Origin: a virus
Direction: 5' to 3' (one strand)
IMG/VR virus record: IMGVR_UViG_3300038307_000123
Coordinates: 1-51,094 of that record
Length of the DNA stretch: 51,094 nt
Shown here: positions 8,079 through 14,049 of the stretch, piece after piece
Layout: each line of letters opens with the position of its first letter
Position numbering within the stretch: the stretch's first letter is position 1
The notes under the pieces: generated by a model
The model's database searches: none
What the model was told of the DNA's origin: nothing
Seen by the model: the letters and a program-made list of their open reading frames with translations, nothing else
Made by a program: the position numbers and the translations under genes

Positions 8079-8257
8079 TATGACTTCTCCTTGTCTTCGT
8101 CCTGCCTATATGGCAGTAATTTATTCAAAGCTTCCCGTCTCTTACGACACGGTTCACATTCTTCCGCTTCGGATCCAGTTACTTTCTTTATAGCATTAGC
8201 TACAGTATCACCCAGTCCCTTTGACTTCTTCTTGTTTTGCAAGGCGTTCCTCCTCAT
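8078..8257 (-). CDS. small CxxC protein (59 aa)
   Basis: MRRNALQNKKKSKGLGDTVA, then NAIKKVTGSEAEECEPCRKRREALNKL. The pattern GLGDTVANAIKKVTG then ECEPC, basic residues and LNKLLPY resembles small phage proteins of unknown function with one CxxC knuckle. The ATG at 8257 lies 3 nt before the end of the upstream gene, with GAGG about 10 nt upstream. It ends in TAATG shared with the next gene. Confidence 0.72.
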   Translation of the reverse strand: MRRNALQNKKKSKGLGDTVANAIKKVTGSEAEECEPCRKRREALNKLLPYRQDEDKEKS

Positions 8258-8259
8258 GT

Positions 8260-8559
8260 TTAGTCATCCTCTACAATAGGATTATCATACATATCACAGC
8301 ACTCAGTAACATCATCAGTTAAATCAACGGGGTTAGCTACCCACTTGCCGTCAACATATACGCCTGTTCCATAGCGTTCTGAATGCATTTCATGATCTAG
8401 ATATTCACAGTCATCCATTCCAGTATAATCAATCTCCTCCCAGTCACCATCCTTAGCTTTTTCTACGGCCTCTTCCTTTGTTTCAGCCCATATCGTAGCA
8501 GTCGCTGTATCCCATAGATAACTACGTACTACTACCTCTACATCCCATAACTTTTTCAT
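8260..8559 (-). CDS. hypothetical acidic protein (99 aa)
   Basis: MKKLWDVEVVVRSYLWDTAT, then EAVEKAKDGDWEEIDYTG and an acidic C-terminus (LTDDVTECCDMYDNPIVEDD). The first half has the strand-turn-strand-helix look of small phage proteins beginning with a V-x-V-x-R strand and an AETKEEAVEKA helix. No function known. The ATG at 8559 has AAAGGAG about 8 nt upstream. It is the first gene after the tRNA pair. Confidence 0.75.
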   Translation of the reverse strand: MKKLWDVEVVVRSYLWDTATATIWAETKEEAVEKAKDGDWEEIDYTGMDDCEYLDHEMHSERYGTGVYVDGKWVANPVDLTDDVTECCDMYDNPIVEDD

Positions 8560-8606
8560 ACCCTGTCTCCTTTAAAATTTTTCGGTAATTTTTTTCGATT
8601 TCCTAA

Positions 8607-8680
8607 TAGCTCCGGTGGGATTCGAACCCACACTGTATGGATTTTAAGTCCATTGCCTCTACCAGTTGGGCTACGGAGCC
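8607..8680 (-). tRNA. tRNA-Leu (anticodon UAA), short variable loop
   Basis: Minus strand, 74 nt. Acceptor stem GGCTCCG/CGGAGCT, D-arm GCCCAACTGGTAGAGGC, anticodon stem-loop ATGGA-CTTAAAA-TCCAT with anticodon UAA, 5-nt variable loop ACAGT, T-arm GTGGG-TTCGAAT-CCCAC. CCA is not encoded. Bacterial leucine tRNAs normally have a long variable arm; this one does not. Confidence 0.93.
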
Positions 8681-8683
8681 CGG

Positions 8684-8822
8684 GTTGACTCTGGACACAA
8701 GCCACTGTGTCTGCAATGTGTGGTTCCCTAAGCTGGGCGACACACCTTAACCGTAATGAATCTTACATCATCTTCACCCAGATGTCTGGGTCACCGAAGG
8801 CTTTGTACTCGGCAGAGTCAAC
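8684..8822 (-). ncRNA. structured spacer RNA joining the two tRNAs
   Basis: The stretch between the tRNAs is closed by a perfect 10-bp inverted repeat: GTTGACTCTG starts at the discriminator base of tRNA-Arg and CAGAGTCAAC ends 3 nt before the 5' end of tRNA-Leu. Inside are CCCAGA-CA-TCTGGG, a GACACA/TGTGTC hairpin and a GTGTG/CACAC hairpin. It is probably part of a dimeric tRNA precursor and may be a processing signal or a functional RNA. No known ribozyme core was recognised. A reading frame ending DPDIWVKMM crosses it but has no start. Confidence 0.5.
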
Positions 8823-8895
8823 ACTCCCGGCTGGATTCGAACCAGCGACCTACGGCTTAGAAGGCCGTTGCTCTATCCAGCTGAGCTACGGAAGT
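8822..8895 (-). tRNA. tRNA-Arg (anticodon UCU)
   Basis: Minus strand, 74 nt. Acceptor stem ACTTCCG/CGGGAGT (one G-U pair), D-arm GCTCAGCTGGATAGAGC, anticodon stem-loop ACGGC-CTTCTAA-GCCGT with anticodon UCU (reads AGA/AGG), T-arm CTGG-TTCGAAT-CCAG. CCA is not encoded. The stop codon of the upstream protein gene lies within it. Confidence 0.95.
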
Positions 8896-9410
8896 CTGGT
8901 CCCTTTGTTCTGTAGGTATATACTTGTCCATGTGTCTAGCCTACCTTTAATTAAAAGATAGGGAGAAACTTCTGCTGGTATACCCTCTGTTATAGCAACA
9001 GCTGCGGTATAACAAGCAGCATTAGGATAAAGAATCTTACCTGTGTTGTGTATCTTGGTGGTAACTTCCTTTATCTTCTTCCAAATGTGGGTATTATCCT
9101 CGAACAAGTACCCATCTAACGTATCGAAGTGAGGATCAGGTTCTCCTTTGATGAAGGCTGAGCCCCATCCGGGAATCATTAACTTGTGTTGGTAGTATAT
9201 CCTTGGATCGAAAGAACCAACAGCTGTTAAGAAGTTAACCGTTTGTTCGGTAGGTCCATGCCTACCACCAAGAGTTAGTAACGCAGCAGCAATAGAGGAT
9301 ATGTAATCCTTCTCACTGCTAGCACACTGGCCCACAAGCAGGGAGCTAAAGTTCTCCCTGCCTGCGAGCTCGGCATGTACATTCATAAGCTCATCAATGA
9401 GCCTACTCAT
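8886..9410 (-). CDS. citrate-synthase-like protein, truncated and probably non-catalytic
   Basis: 174 aa. Three stretches recall the citrate synthase C-terminal half: GGRHGPTEQTVNFLTAVG near residue 48 (family HGGAN-type), IPGWGSAFIKGEPDP near 79 (family PGFGH-x-Y-x-x-x-DPR), and LYPNAACYTAAVAI followed by GIPAEVSPYLLIKGRLDTW near 128 (family NVDFYTA...GIP...GW). The second catalytic His and the catalytic Asp positions appear to be Ser and Ala, and the protein is less than half the usual ~430 aa. A role in metabolism is therefore doubtful; it may bind a CoA-like ligand or have another job. The start overlaps the DUF932 gene stop (ATGA). The stop TAG lies in tRNA-Arg. Confidence 0.5.
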   Translation of the reverse strand: MSRLIDELMNVHAELAGRENFSSLLVGQCASSEKDYISSIAAALLTLGGRHGPTEQTVNFLTAVGSFDPRIYYQHKLMIPGWGSAFIKGEPDPHFDTLDGYLFEDNTHIWKKIKEVTTKIHNTGKILYPNAACYTAAVAITEGIPAEVSPYLLIKGRLDTWTSIYLQNKGTRLP

Positions 9411-10399
9411 GACGCTGCCAGTGCTGCCTTGAATACTTGCTTCTTCTTCGTTTCAGTCTTACCAAATAGGTTAGAGTGCAAACGATTCTCAGCTTTCTTC
9501 TCAGGCGTACCAATGTACCGAGTCTTATGGTCCATCCAATTCGTTACCGCATTGAATGCATTCCACATATTAGTCCCAGCAACTTGGCGTTCAGAGTCAA
9601 AGGTTTCTGCCCATGTAGACAACGTAACCTTTGCTCTCTTCTTCGCTCTCTCTTCCTCTTTGTTCTCAGGATTCATAGGAATCTCTTCGAACATGTCCTG
9701 ATAGATCTCAGTCCAGAACTTTTGAACAGTTTCTGTCGTGACCTGTCGGTAGTTCAGTACTCCAACAGCATCCTTAAAGAACTGCCCAGTCTCACGGAAC
9801 AAAGACATTGCTTCCTTAGCTTCCTGAATCTTCATTGCCATGTCGCCATTATGAGTAAAGCCAAAGCTCTGCCCTTGCTGGTTCAATGCCATAGTCAGTG
9901 TGTTGTTACACACCACACGGACAGACGTAGGCTTAGCAGTAGCACGCAGCATGCCATCGTGACCGTTGGTCAGCAGCATGTATCGTTCCACTGTGTCGCT
10001 ACCGTTGCCGGTATCAAAGGATTCACCTCTAATCAAGAAGTATACTTGTCCACCGTTGAACAGTGAACCGCAAGACTCAACAACAGAGTCTGATCCATTG
10101 AGTGAGTAGGCAATCTCTGCCAACTCAGAGTTCTGTAGTGGTTGGTAACGTGTACCGACCCAACCAAGAACATCTCCAGTATCTGAACGCACGTTGGCAC
10201 GATGCTTGGCATCCTGAATAACCTTACCATCAGGCATCTGAATGTCCAACCATTGCGACTGATCAACAGTCCAGTCAAGGCCCGCTTGTTTCAAAGCTTG
10301 GCGTGGGTTGAAGGCATCTTCAACTACCGTACCTAGCCCGTGCCATGCAGCTTCCTTGTAATACATAGCACTATCGTTCTCATACATTTCATGTGACAT
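9407..10399 (-). CDS. DUF932 / TIGR03299-type phage protein
   Basis: 330 aa. It opens MSHEMYENDSAMYYKEAAWH followed by GLGTVV, the typical start of DUF932 (phage/plasmid-like TIGR03299) proteins, and continues with WLDIQMPDGKVI, the LGWVGTRYQPLQNSELAEI block, FDTGNGSDTVERYMLLTNGHDG, and TSVRVVCNNTL. The C-terminal half is helical, with NMWNAFNAVTNWMDHKTRY. The biochemical function is unknown. The family is frequent in mobile elements and phages. The ATG at 10399 has GGAG about 8 nt upstream. Confidence 0.9.
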   Translation of the reverse strand: MSHEMYENDSAMYYKEAAWHGLGTVVEDAFNPRQALKQAGLDWTVDQSQWLDIQMPDGKVIQDAKHRANVRSDTGDVLGWVGTRYQPLQNSELAEIAYSLNGSDSVVESCGSLFNGGQVYFLIRGESFDTGNGSDTVERYMLLTNGHDGMLRATAKPTSVRVVCNNTLTMALNQQGQSFGFTHNGDMAMKIQEAKEAMSLFRETGQFFKDAVGVLNYRQVTTETVQKFWTEIYQDMFEEIPMNPENKEEERAKKRAKVTLSTWAETFDSERQVAGTNMWNAFNAVTNWMDHKTRYIGTPEKKAENRLHSNLFGKTETKKKQVFKAALAAS

Positions 10400-10411
10400 A
10401 AGTTTCTCCTT

Positions 10412-10543
10412 TTACTTTTGGTCACGAAGCTTAACATACATGAAGGAAACCATTCCTCCAATGAGTATGCCTAAACAAGTCCCAAGAAGGACATAAAGAT
10501 TCTCTACATCTTGGACTTGCATTGTAATAAATTCAGTTTCCAT
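10412..10543 (-). CDS. small single-pass membrane protein (43 aa)
   Basis: METEFITMQVQDVENLYVLL followed by GTCLGILIGGMVSFMYVKLRDQK. Residues ~17-37 form one hydrophobic segment with small-residue GxxxGxxxGG spacing; the C-terminus is positively charged, suggesting an N-out, C-in orientation. The ATG overlaps the end of the upstream gene by 11 nt. Function unknown. Confidence 0.62.
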   Translation of the reverse strand: METEFITMQVQDVENLYVLLGTCLGILIGGMVSFMYVKLRDQK

Positions 10544-10769
10544 AATATAATTCCTTTTGTTTTACTAAGTCAATATCATCTACAGTAATAGAGGTCGTAC
10601 ACTCTTTACCTAAGTCATCCATATACCGGACATGATAGACATCTTCATCCCAGTAGTCAAGTATATCCTCTACCTTTCCTACATAGTAATCGACTCTATC
10701 ATTCTCGGTGTTTTTGATGGCGACTTTATCGCCAATATCTAACACAGAAAGTTTCTTCATCATACCCAT
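10533..10769 (-). CDS. hypothetical small beta protein (78 aa)
   Basis: MGMMKKLSVLDIGDKVAIKN, then YYVGKVEDILDYWDEDVYHVRYMDD. The pattern of alternating hydrophobics with a GDKVAI turn suggests a small SH3-like or KOW-like barrel, without a family match I can name. The ATG at 10769 has AAAGGAG about 8 nt upstream. Confidence 0.72.
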   Translation of the reverse strand: MGMMKKLSVLDIGDKVAIKNTENDRVDYYVGKVEDILDYWDEDVYHVRYMDDLGKECTTSITVDDIDLVKQKELYYGN

Positions 10770-10780
10770 AGTAATCTCCT

Positions 10781-11200
10781 TTAATCAGGCAGCCAGCCTG
10801 CAAATTGCATACCGTCTTCACGATAAAACCAAGAAATCCATACGTCTTTGTCTCCCCAATCTTCCATCATCTTATTATAGATGCCTCCGGGTGGAGCCCA
10901 TGCTGTGTACATCTCCCAGTATACAGTTGTATCATCTTCTCTATCGAAGTGAACGATGTCTGGTTCCCACTTGGTTCCCCAGTTAGTTATGTTCCAGTCG
11001 TACCAATTCTCCTCCTCCTCCTCAGGTCTAGGAAGAATCTTATTAAACTCCATAGTAACATGTACTGCTTGGTTAATATTTTCTTGGTTAGGTAGCTCCA
11101 TATGTTCCTTACGAGTACCTTCACAGTACTTAACGAACGCATCTCTAGTTTCCTTGTCTGGGCAGTACACCCTGACCTCATTCAAACACCAGTTAGGCAT
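10781..11200 (-). CDS. YubB/Api92-like ferredoxin-fold protein
   Basis: 139 aa. It begins MPNWCLNEVRVYCPDKETRD, the signature opening (MPNWC-x-N-x-V/I) of the DUF1281 / YubB ferredoxin-like family found on plasmids and in phages, and continues with FNKILPRPEE, WYDWNITNWGTKWE and the aromatic WEMYTAWAPPGGIYNKM block. Function unknown. The start overlaps the sulfotransferase-like gene by 8 nt. Confidence 0.85.
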   Translation of the reverse strand: MPNWCLNEVRVYCPDKETRDAFVKYCEGTRKEHMELPNQENINQAVHVTMEFNKILPRPEEEEENWYDWNITNWGTKWEPDIVHFDREDDTTVYWEMYTAWAPPGGIYNKMMEDWGDKDVWISWFYREDGMQFAGWLPD

Positions 11201-11729
11201 GGCCTATCTCCTTATTTAATCTAGCAATACTTAATGAACCACCGTAGTCCACAGCACTTGCTAACCTATAGAAATATTCTCCGGGATCTTCTTGTAACAG
11301 GTTAACATGTAACCTACACACAGGAATGGCCGGGTTGTCTCTCTTAAAGTCCGCAAACATCTTTTCATCTTTCTGAATACTATCCATCACACCGCCGGGG
11401 TGTAGACCAGACCACTTCCTAAGGGAGGCTACCTGTTCCATGTACTCTCGTTCGGTATGGATAAGAACACTAGGCTTACCCCAGTTCTCATCCAACCAAC
11501 GTAAGCCGTAGCCTCCCACTTTAATAGCGGTTGGTGTACTAGTTGGAAGATTCCAATGAAAGATTTCAGGTAACGAACTGTGTTCCACTTCAAAGTACCC
11601 ATGTCTGTTATACTTGGGGTTGTGGACAGCGTGACCATAGCGGTTACCAATGACGTTGTATCCCCATAGGGATAGAGTCTGCATCACTAAGCTGCTACCA
11701 GTTCTTCCGCTACTCAGAACTGTAATCAT
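11193..11729 (-). CDS. sulfotransferase-like P-loop protein
   Basis: 178 aa. The N-terminal VLSSGRTGSSLVMQTL at residues ~4-19 matches the 5'-phosphosulfate-binding loop of PAPS-dependent sulfotransferases (type RSGSS/T). PSVLIHTEREYMEQVASLRKW near 85 resembles the family 3'-phosphate region (strand then R-x-x), and PVCRLHVNLLQEDPGEYFYRL near 135 the later helix. It is shorter than most sulfotransferases (250+ aa) and may act on a small host or phage molecule. Kinase or other P-loop functions are less likely because no DxD or lid is seen. It overlaps its neighbours by 8 and 20 nt. Confidence 0.65.
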   Translation of the reverse strand: MITVLSSGRTGSSLVMQTLSLWGYNVIGNRYGHAVHNPKYNRHGYFEVEHSSLPEIFHWNLPTSTPTAIKVGGYGLRWLDENWGKPSVLIHTEREYMEQVASLRKWSGLHPGGVMDSIQKDEKMFADFKRDNPAIPVCRLHVNLLQEDPGEYFYRLASAVDYGGSLSIARLNKEIGHA

Positions 11730-11940
11730 CGTGCCACTTCTCCTTCTCGTCTGCTCCCTTCTTTAGCCAGAGAACGTACCATAGTACATCTTCAAGGCTA
11801 GTCCAGTCACATTCGTTATCGGCATAGTGAGGAAGCACACTTCCATCATCAGTCCAATCATGTATGAGGTTACAGTCACGTAGCTCAATCATGAAATCCT
11901 CCGAAAGCTCACACTTCACATCCATTGTAGTCTTACTCAT
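11710..11940 (-). CDS. hypothetical acidic protein (76 aa)
   Basis: The start is set at the ATG at 11940 (MSKTTMDVKCELSEDFMIEL), which has GAGG about 5 nt upstream and overlaps the previous stop (ATGAGTAA); ATGs 6-12 nt upstream are alternatives. The middle is acidic and Trp-rich (HDWTDDGSVLPHYADNECDW), followed by WYVLWLKKGADEKEKW. No family recognised. Confidence 0.68.
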   Translation of the reverse strand: MSKTTMDVKCELSEDFMIELRDCNLIHDWTDDGSVLPHYADNECDWTSLEDVLWYVLWLKKGADEKEKWHDDYSSE

Positions 11941-12097
11941 CGTCATCCTCATTTAAGTTAAAGCCATAGAAATTACACAGACTGTCGATGCTGTCTAGGT
12001 CTCCGCATCCGCCGTAGTCACCACCACAGGCATGGTAAAAGCTAAGTGCTACATCTCTCCAGTTAATCACATCAAGTTCTTTATCTAATTCTATCAT
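11933..12097 (-). CDS. small acidic protein (54 aa)
   Basis: MIELDKELDVINWRDVALSF, then YHACGGDYGGCGDLDSIDSL and a tail ending NLNEDDDE. The ATG at 12097 has GGAGAG about 6 nt upstream and lies inside the end of the preceding gene; the stop overlaps the next ATG. No family recognised. Confidence 0.65.
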   Translation of the reverse strand: MIELDKELDVINWRDVALSFYHACGGDYGGCGDLDSIDSLCNFYGFNLNEDDDE

Positions 12098-12290
12098 CAC
12101 AGCTCTCCAGTTTTGCTACGAGTTCACGGTATCTATCACTGTCTAAGCCTACGCACTGTTGTTCCTCGTCATCAGGGTCATAGCCCTCTTCATCACTATA
12201 GATTTCACAGTCCTTACAACCAACGACATCTTCCCATTCTCGAAGGGCATCGAGTAGGTTTTCACACTCGTCTTTATTTAGAGTTATCAT
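12081..12290 (-). CDS. small acidic protein (69 aa)
   Basis: The start is chosen at the ATG at 12290 (MITLNKDECENLLDALREWE) with AGGG 6 nt upstream, inside the end of the previous gene; longer starts exist. It has two CxxC-like spots (VVGCKDCEIY and a later lone Cys), a run of Asp/Glu (DEEGYDPDDEEQQC) and a basic C-terminal helix. No family recognised. Confidence 0.65.
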   Translation of the reverse strand: MITLNKDECENLLDALREWEDVVGCKDCEIYSDEEGYDPDDEEQQCVGLDSDRYRELVAKLESCDDRIR

Positions 12291-12612
12291 TGTCATCCCT
12301 ATCATATTCAGGTTCAATTTCATTCCATTGGTCGTGATCAATCTGATCTGCATCCCAGCCATAGGCTTCGAGCATATCAGATGCTTCGCGACCATACAAT
12401 TCCCCTTCTACTTCGTTCTCTTCTTCATCCATCCAGACGTATTCAATATAACATGTCTTCAGGTCTGCATCTACATCTTCCCAAGGTGGGTCAACGTAGC
12501 TGCCACTGTCCCAGTTCAGAGTACCTTCAATGCTGCCCACTCCATAGAGAGAGACACCATCATCAGTATCTAAAGCAAAACTAAACTGAGCATCAACAGG
12601 GTAACTTGGCAT
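12274..12612 (-). CDS. hypothetical acidic protein (112 aa)
   Basis: MPSYPVDAQFSFALDTDDGV, then a beta-rich part with VGSIEGTLNWDSGSY and CYIEYVWMDEEENEVEGELY, and an acidic tail (EPEYDRDDNDNSK). Strongly acidic overall. The ATG at 12612 has GGAG 6 nt upstream. No family recognised. Confidence 0.72.
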   Translation of the reverse strand: MPSYPVDAQFSFALDTDDGVSLYGVGSIEGTLNWDSGSYVDPPWEDVDADLKTCYIEYVWMDEEENEVEGELYGREASDMLEAYGWDADQIDHDQWNEIEPEYDRDDNDNSK

Positions 12613-12621
12613 AGCAATCTC

Positions 12622-12954
12622 CTAAATAATCTCATGTTGGAGAAAGAACTGGTTCAGTACACTAGTTACAGGTGGCGGGGTATCGGTCTGCCACTGAAAG
12701 ATTCCACTGTAATCTTCCTCGGGAATTTCTCCTTCGGAATCACAGGGGAATATCATTGTCTCATAGTATGTACTTTCATCAAACTCTTTCATGCTTACAG
12801 TTGAGATGAGGAAGTAGTCTACTACTACCCGCTCATCGAACTGGTTCGTTATGGTTTGTGGTGCATGAAACTTATAGAACGGAGCTGGTGTGCTATGTTC
12901 TCTGTCCAATACACCTACGTGTTCAAACCCAGTATAACCTAAGTTACTTGGCAT
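12622..12954 (-). CDS. hypothetical protein (110 aa)
   Basis: The start is placed at the ATG at 12954 (MPSNLGYTGFEHVGVLDREH), which overlaps the preceding gene by 11 nt; its ribosome site is weak and a longer frame extends upstream. Contains FDERVVVDYFLIS and an acidic segment CDSEGEIPEEDYSGIFQW. No family recognised. Confidence 0.62.
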   Translation of the reverse strand: MPSNLGYTGFEHVGVLDREHSTPAPFYKFHAPQTITNQFDERVVVDYFLISTVSMKEFDESTYYETMIFPCDSEGEIPEEDYSGIFQWQTDTPPPVTSVLNQFFLQHEII

Positions 12955-13087
12955 CAGACTTAGGCTTCGGCTTAGTAAGTGTGATACCACGCTTCTTACA
13001 TTCAGCCTTTGCTTCCTTCGTAGTCTCTGGCTTACACACTGGGTTCAGTGCGATACCCTTGACTACTCCATCATCGTAATTACTCAT
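12944..13087 (-). CDS. small basic protein (47 aa)
   Basis: MSNYDDGVVKGIALNPVCKP, then ETTKEAKAECKKRGITLTKP and KPKSDAK. Two Cys and a Lys-rich C-terminus set it apart from its acidic neighbours. The ATG overlaps the previous stop (ATGAGTAA), with GGAGG about 9 nt upstream. No family recognised. Confidence 0.66.
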   Translation of the reverse strand: MSNYDDGVVKGIALNPVCKPETTKEAKAECKKRGITLTKPKPKSDAK

Positions 13088-13361
13088 CGTAATCCTCCTC
13101 GATAAACGTTACGGTTACCTTCGAGACTCTACCCTCGCCGTTGTATTCAACGTCAACAGGGTAACAGCCATCTCCGTAACCAGTAGAGATAGCCAAGCCT
13201 GTACCGTGTCCCAGCGGTGCTGAAACGCCATTAGAATCTGTAACTTTGTCACAGAAGTCTATCCAATCTGTTACTCTATGACTTGCATCATCGCCCAATA
13301 CATAGCATGGGTCTCCAATCCAAATCAATCCAGCATCTACGCATACCTCTCCATCATTCAT
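13080..13361 (-). CDS. DUF4241-like protein (93 aa)
   Basis: The end of the protein, LAISTGYGDGCYPVDVEYNG followed by EGRVSKVTVTF, matches the GWGDG-x-YP...DGR-x-x-x-V-x-x-F pattern of DUF4241 and related phage proteins, and LIWIGDPCYVLGDD precedes it as in those proteins. Function unknown. The ATG at 13361 is chosen because GGAGAG lies about 5 nt upstream and it overlaps the previous stop (ATGAATGA); earlier ATGs are possible. Confidence 0.7.
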   Translation of the reverse strand: MNDGEVCVDAGLIWIGDPCYVLGDDASHRVTDWIDFCDKVTDSNGVSAPLGHGTGLAISTGYGDGCYPVDVEYNGEGRVSKVTVTFIEEDYDE

Positions 13362-13485
13362 CAAACTCTCCATCATCATTAGGAAGTTCCTTCTCCAGCA
13401 ACCAGTGCTGGCACTGCTTCAGGAATTCTTCGTCCTCGTTCATACCACAGTACTCAAGGTACACAATATCATTCTCGCTAAACAT
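13354..13485 (-). CDS. very small acidic protein (43 aa)
   Basis: MFSENDIVYLEYCGMNEDEE, then FLKQCQHWLLEKELPNDDGEFDE. It starts 3 nt after the upstream stop, with AAGG about 8 nt before the ATG, and ends overlapping the next start. Acidic, helical. No family recognised. Confidence 0.64.
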   Translation of the reverse strand: MFSENDIVYLEYCGMNEDEEFLKQCQHWLLEKELPNDDGEFDE

Positions 13486-13487
13486 AG

Positions 13488-13691
13488 TCAAGCCTTCCAG
13501 CCACGCTTCGCGGCTTTCTCACATTGCCATTGGAATCCCTCATCAAACGTGACGCTCACGTTGGCGGGGTCATCCGTTAGTTCACGGATATACTCGACCG
13601 CATCATTCGCACAGTCAAAGCAATCATCAATCTTGCCGTCCACATAGACAGCGACTGACCACGGAGCCAGCATTTCTACTTTGATGTTCAT
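13488..13691 (-). CDS. hypothetical protein (67 aa)
   Basis: MNIKVEMLAPWSVAVYVDGK, then DDCFDCANDAVEYIRELTDD and a C-terminus QWQCEKAAKRGWKA. A CxxC and a helix-rich middle. The ATG at 13691 has a very strong AAGGAGG 8-9 nt upstream. It is the first gene downstream of the class B element B1, so probably the head of the 13.7-8.3 kb transcription unit. Confidence 0.75.
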   Translation of the reverse strand: MNIKVEMLAPWSVAVYVDGKIDDCFDCANDAVEYIRELTDDPANVSVTFDEGFQWQCEKAAKRGWKA

Positions 13692-13714
13692 AATAAAACA
13701 CCTCCTTAGTTAGT

Positions 13715-13740
13715 TCTTCTATTGGTGACCTCTGGTCACC
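13715..13740 (-). promoter_or_regulatory. class B repeat: inverted repeat plus AATAGAAGA (copy B1)
   Basis: Minus strand GGTGACC-AGA-GGTCACC immediately followed by AATAGAAGA. The stem differs completely in sequence from B2/B3 (GGTGGGC...GCCCACC) but stays perfectly paired. The 3' half GGTCACCAATAGAAGA resembles the SP6 promoter (GGTGACACTATAGAAGA). It lies about 24 nt 5' of the start of the 67-aa gene. Confidence 0.55.
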
Positions 13741-14023
13741 GTTCAAGATGTACAGAGAGCACGGGTGGTATCTCAGGGTTGACTGTGGCTGGTGAGCCTC
13801 CGGTCCAGTCTCCCACCTGCAATGCTCCTCTTCGGTTCGCCCTGATCAAGGGCTTGCCTAGTGCATCTCCTATAGGTTTGGTCCCCCCGCCACACTTCCG
13901 ACTCTCGGTGGTGACCACCTCACCCGACCACTGACACCGCCTCTGCCGTTCGGGATAGCCTGTGGATTCTCTAAGTGTAAGACCCTGCAATCCACAGGTA
14001 AGTAGTCGAACACTGTATTCCCC
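13741..14023 (-). ncRNA. probable structured non-coding RNA, about 280 nt
   Basis: Between class B elements B1 and B2. Reading frames exist on both strands but look compositional (Arg/Gly/Pro-rich, no convincing start). Instead there is a perfect 10-bp stem CCTGTGGATT/AATCCACAGG (13959-13968 with 13989-13998), a palindromic GGTGGTCACCACC, and CCCTTGATCAGGG. GC content is visibly higher than in the flanking genes. I do not recognise tmRNA, RNase P, 6S RNA or a group I intron core. Confidence 0.42.
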
Positions 14024-14049
14024 TCTTCTATTGGTGGGCTCTGCCCACC
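14024..14049 (-). promoter_or_regulatory. class B repeat (copy B2)
   Basis: Minus strand GGTGGGC-AGA-GCCCACC followed by AATAGAAGA. Same layout as B1 and B3. Interpreted as a phage promoter-like or RNA-processing element; the two readings cannot be separated from sequence alone. Confidence 0.55.

Noticed and set aside
8700-8822. Remnant of a protein gene ending DPDIWVKMM between the tRNAs
   Set aside because: No start codon in frame after the tRNA, and the stretch is better explained by its 10-bp closing stem and internal hairpins.
9476-10066. A 196-aa plus-strand frame
   Set aside because: Antisense shadow of the DUF932 gene; no plus-strand gene elsewhere in the window supports it.
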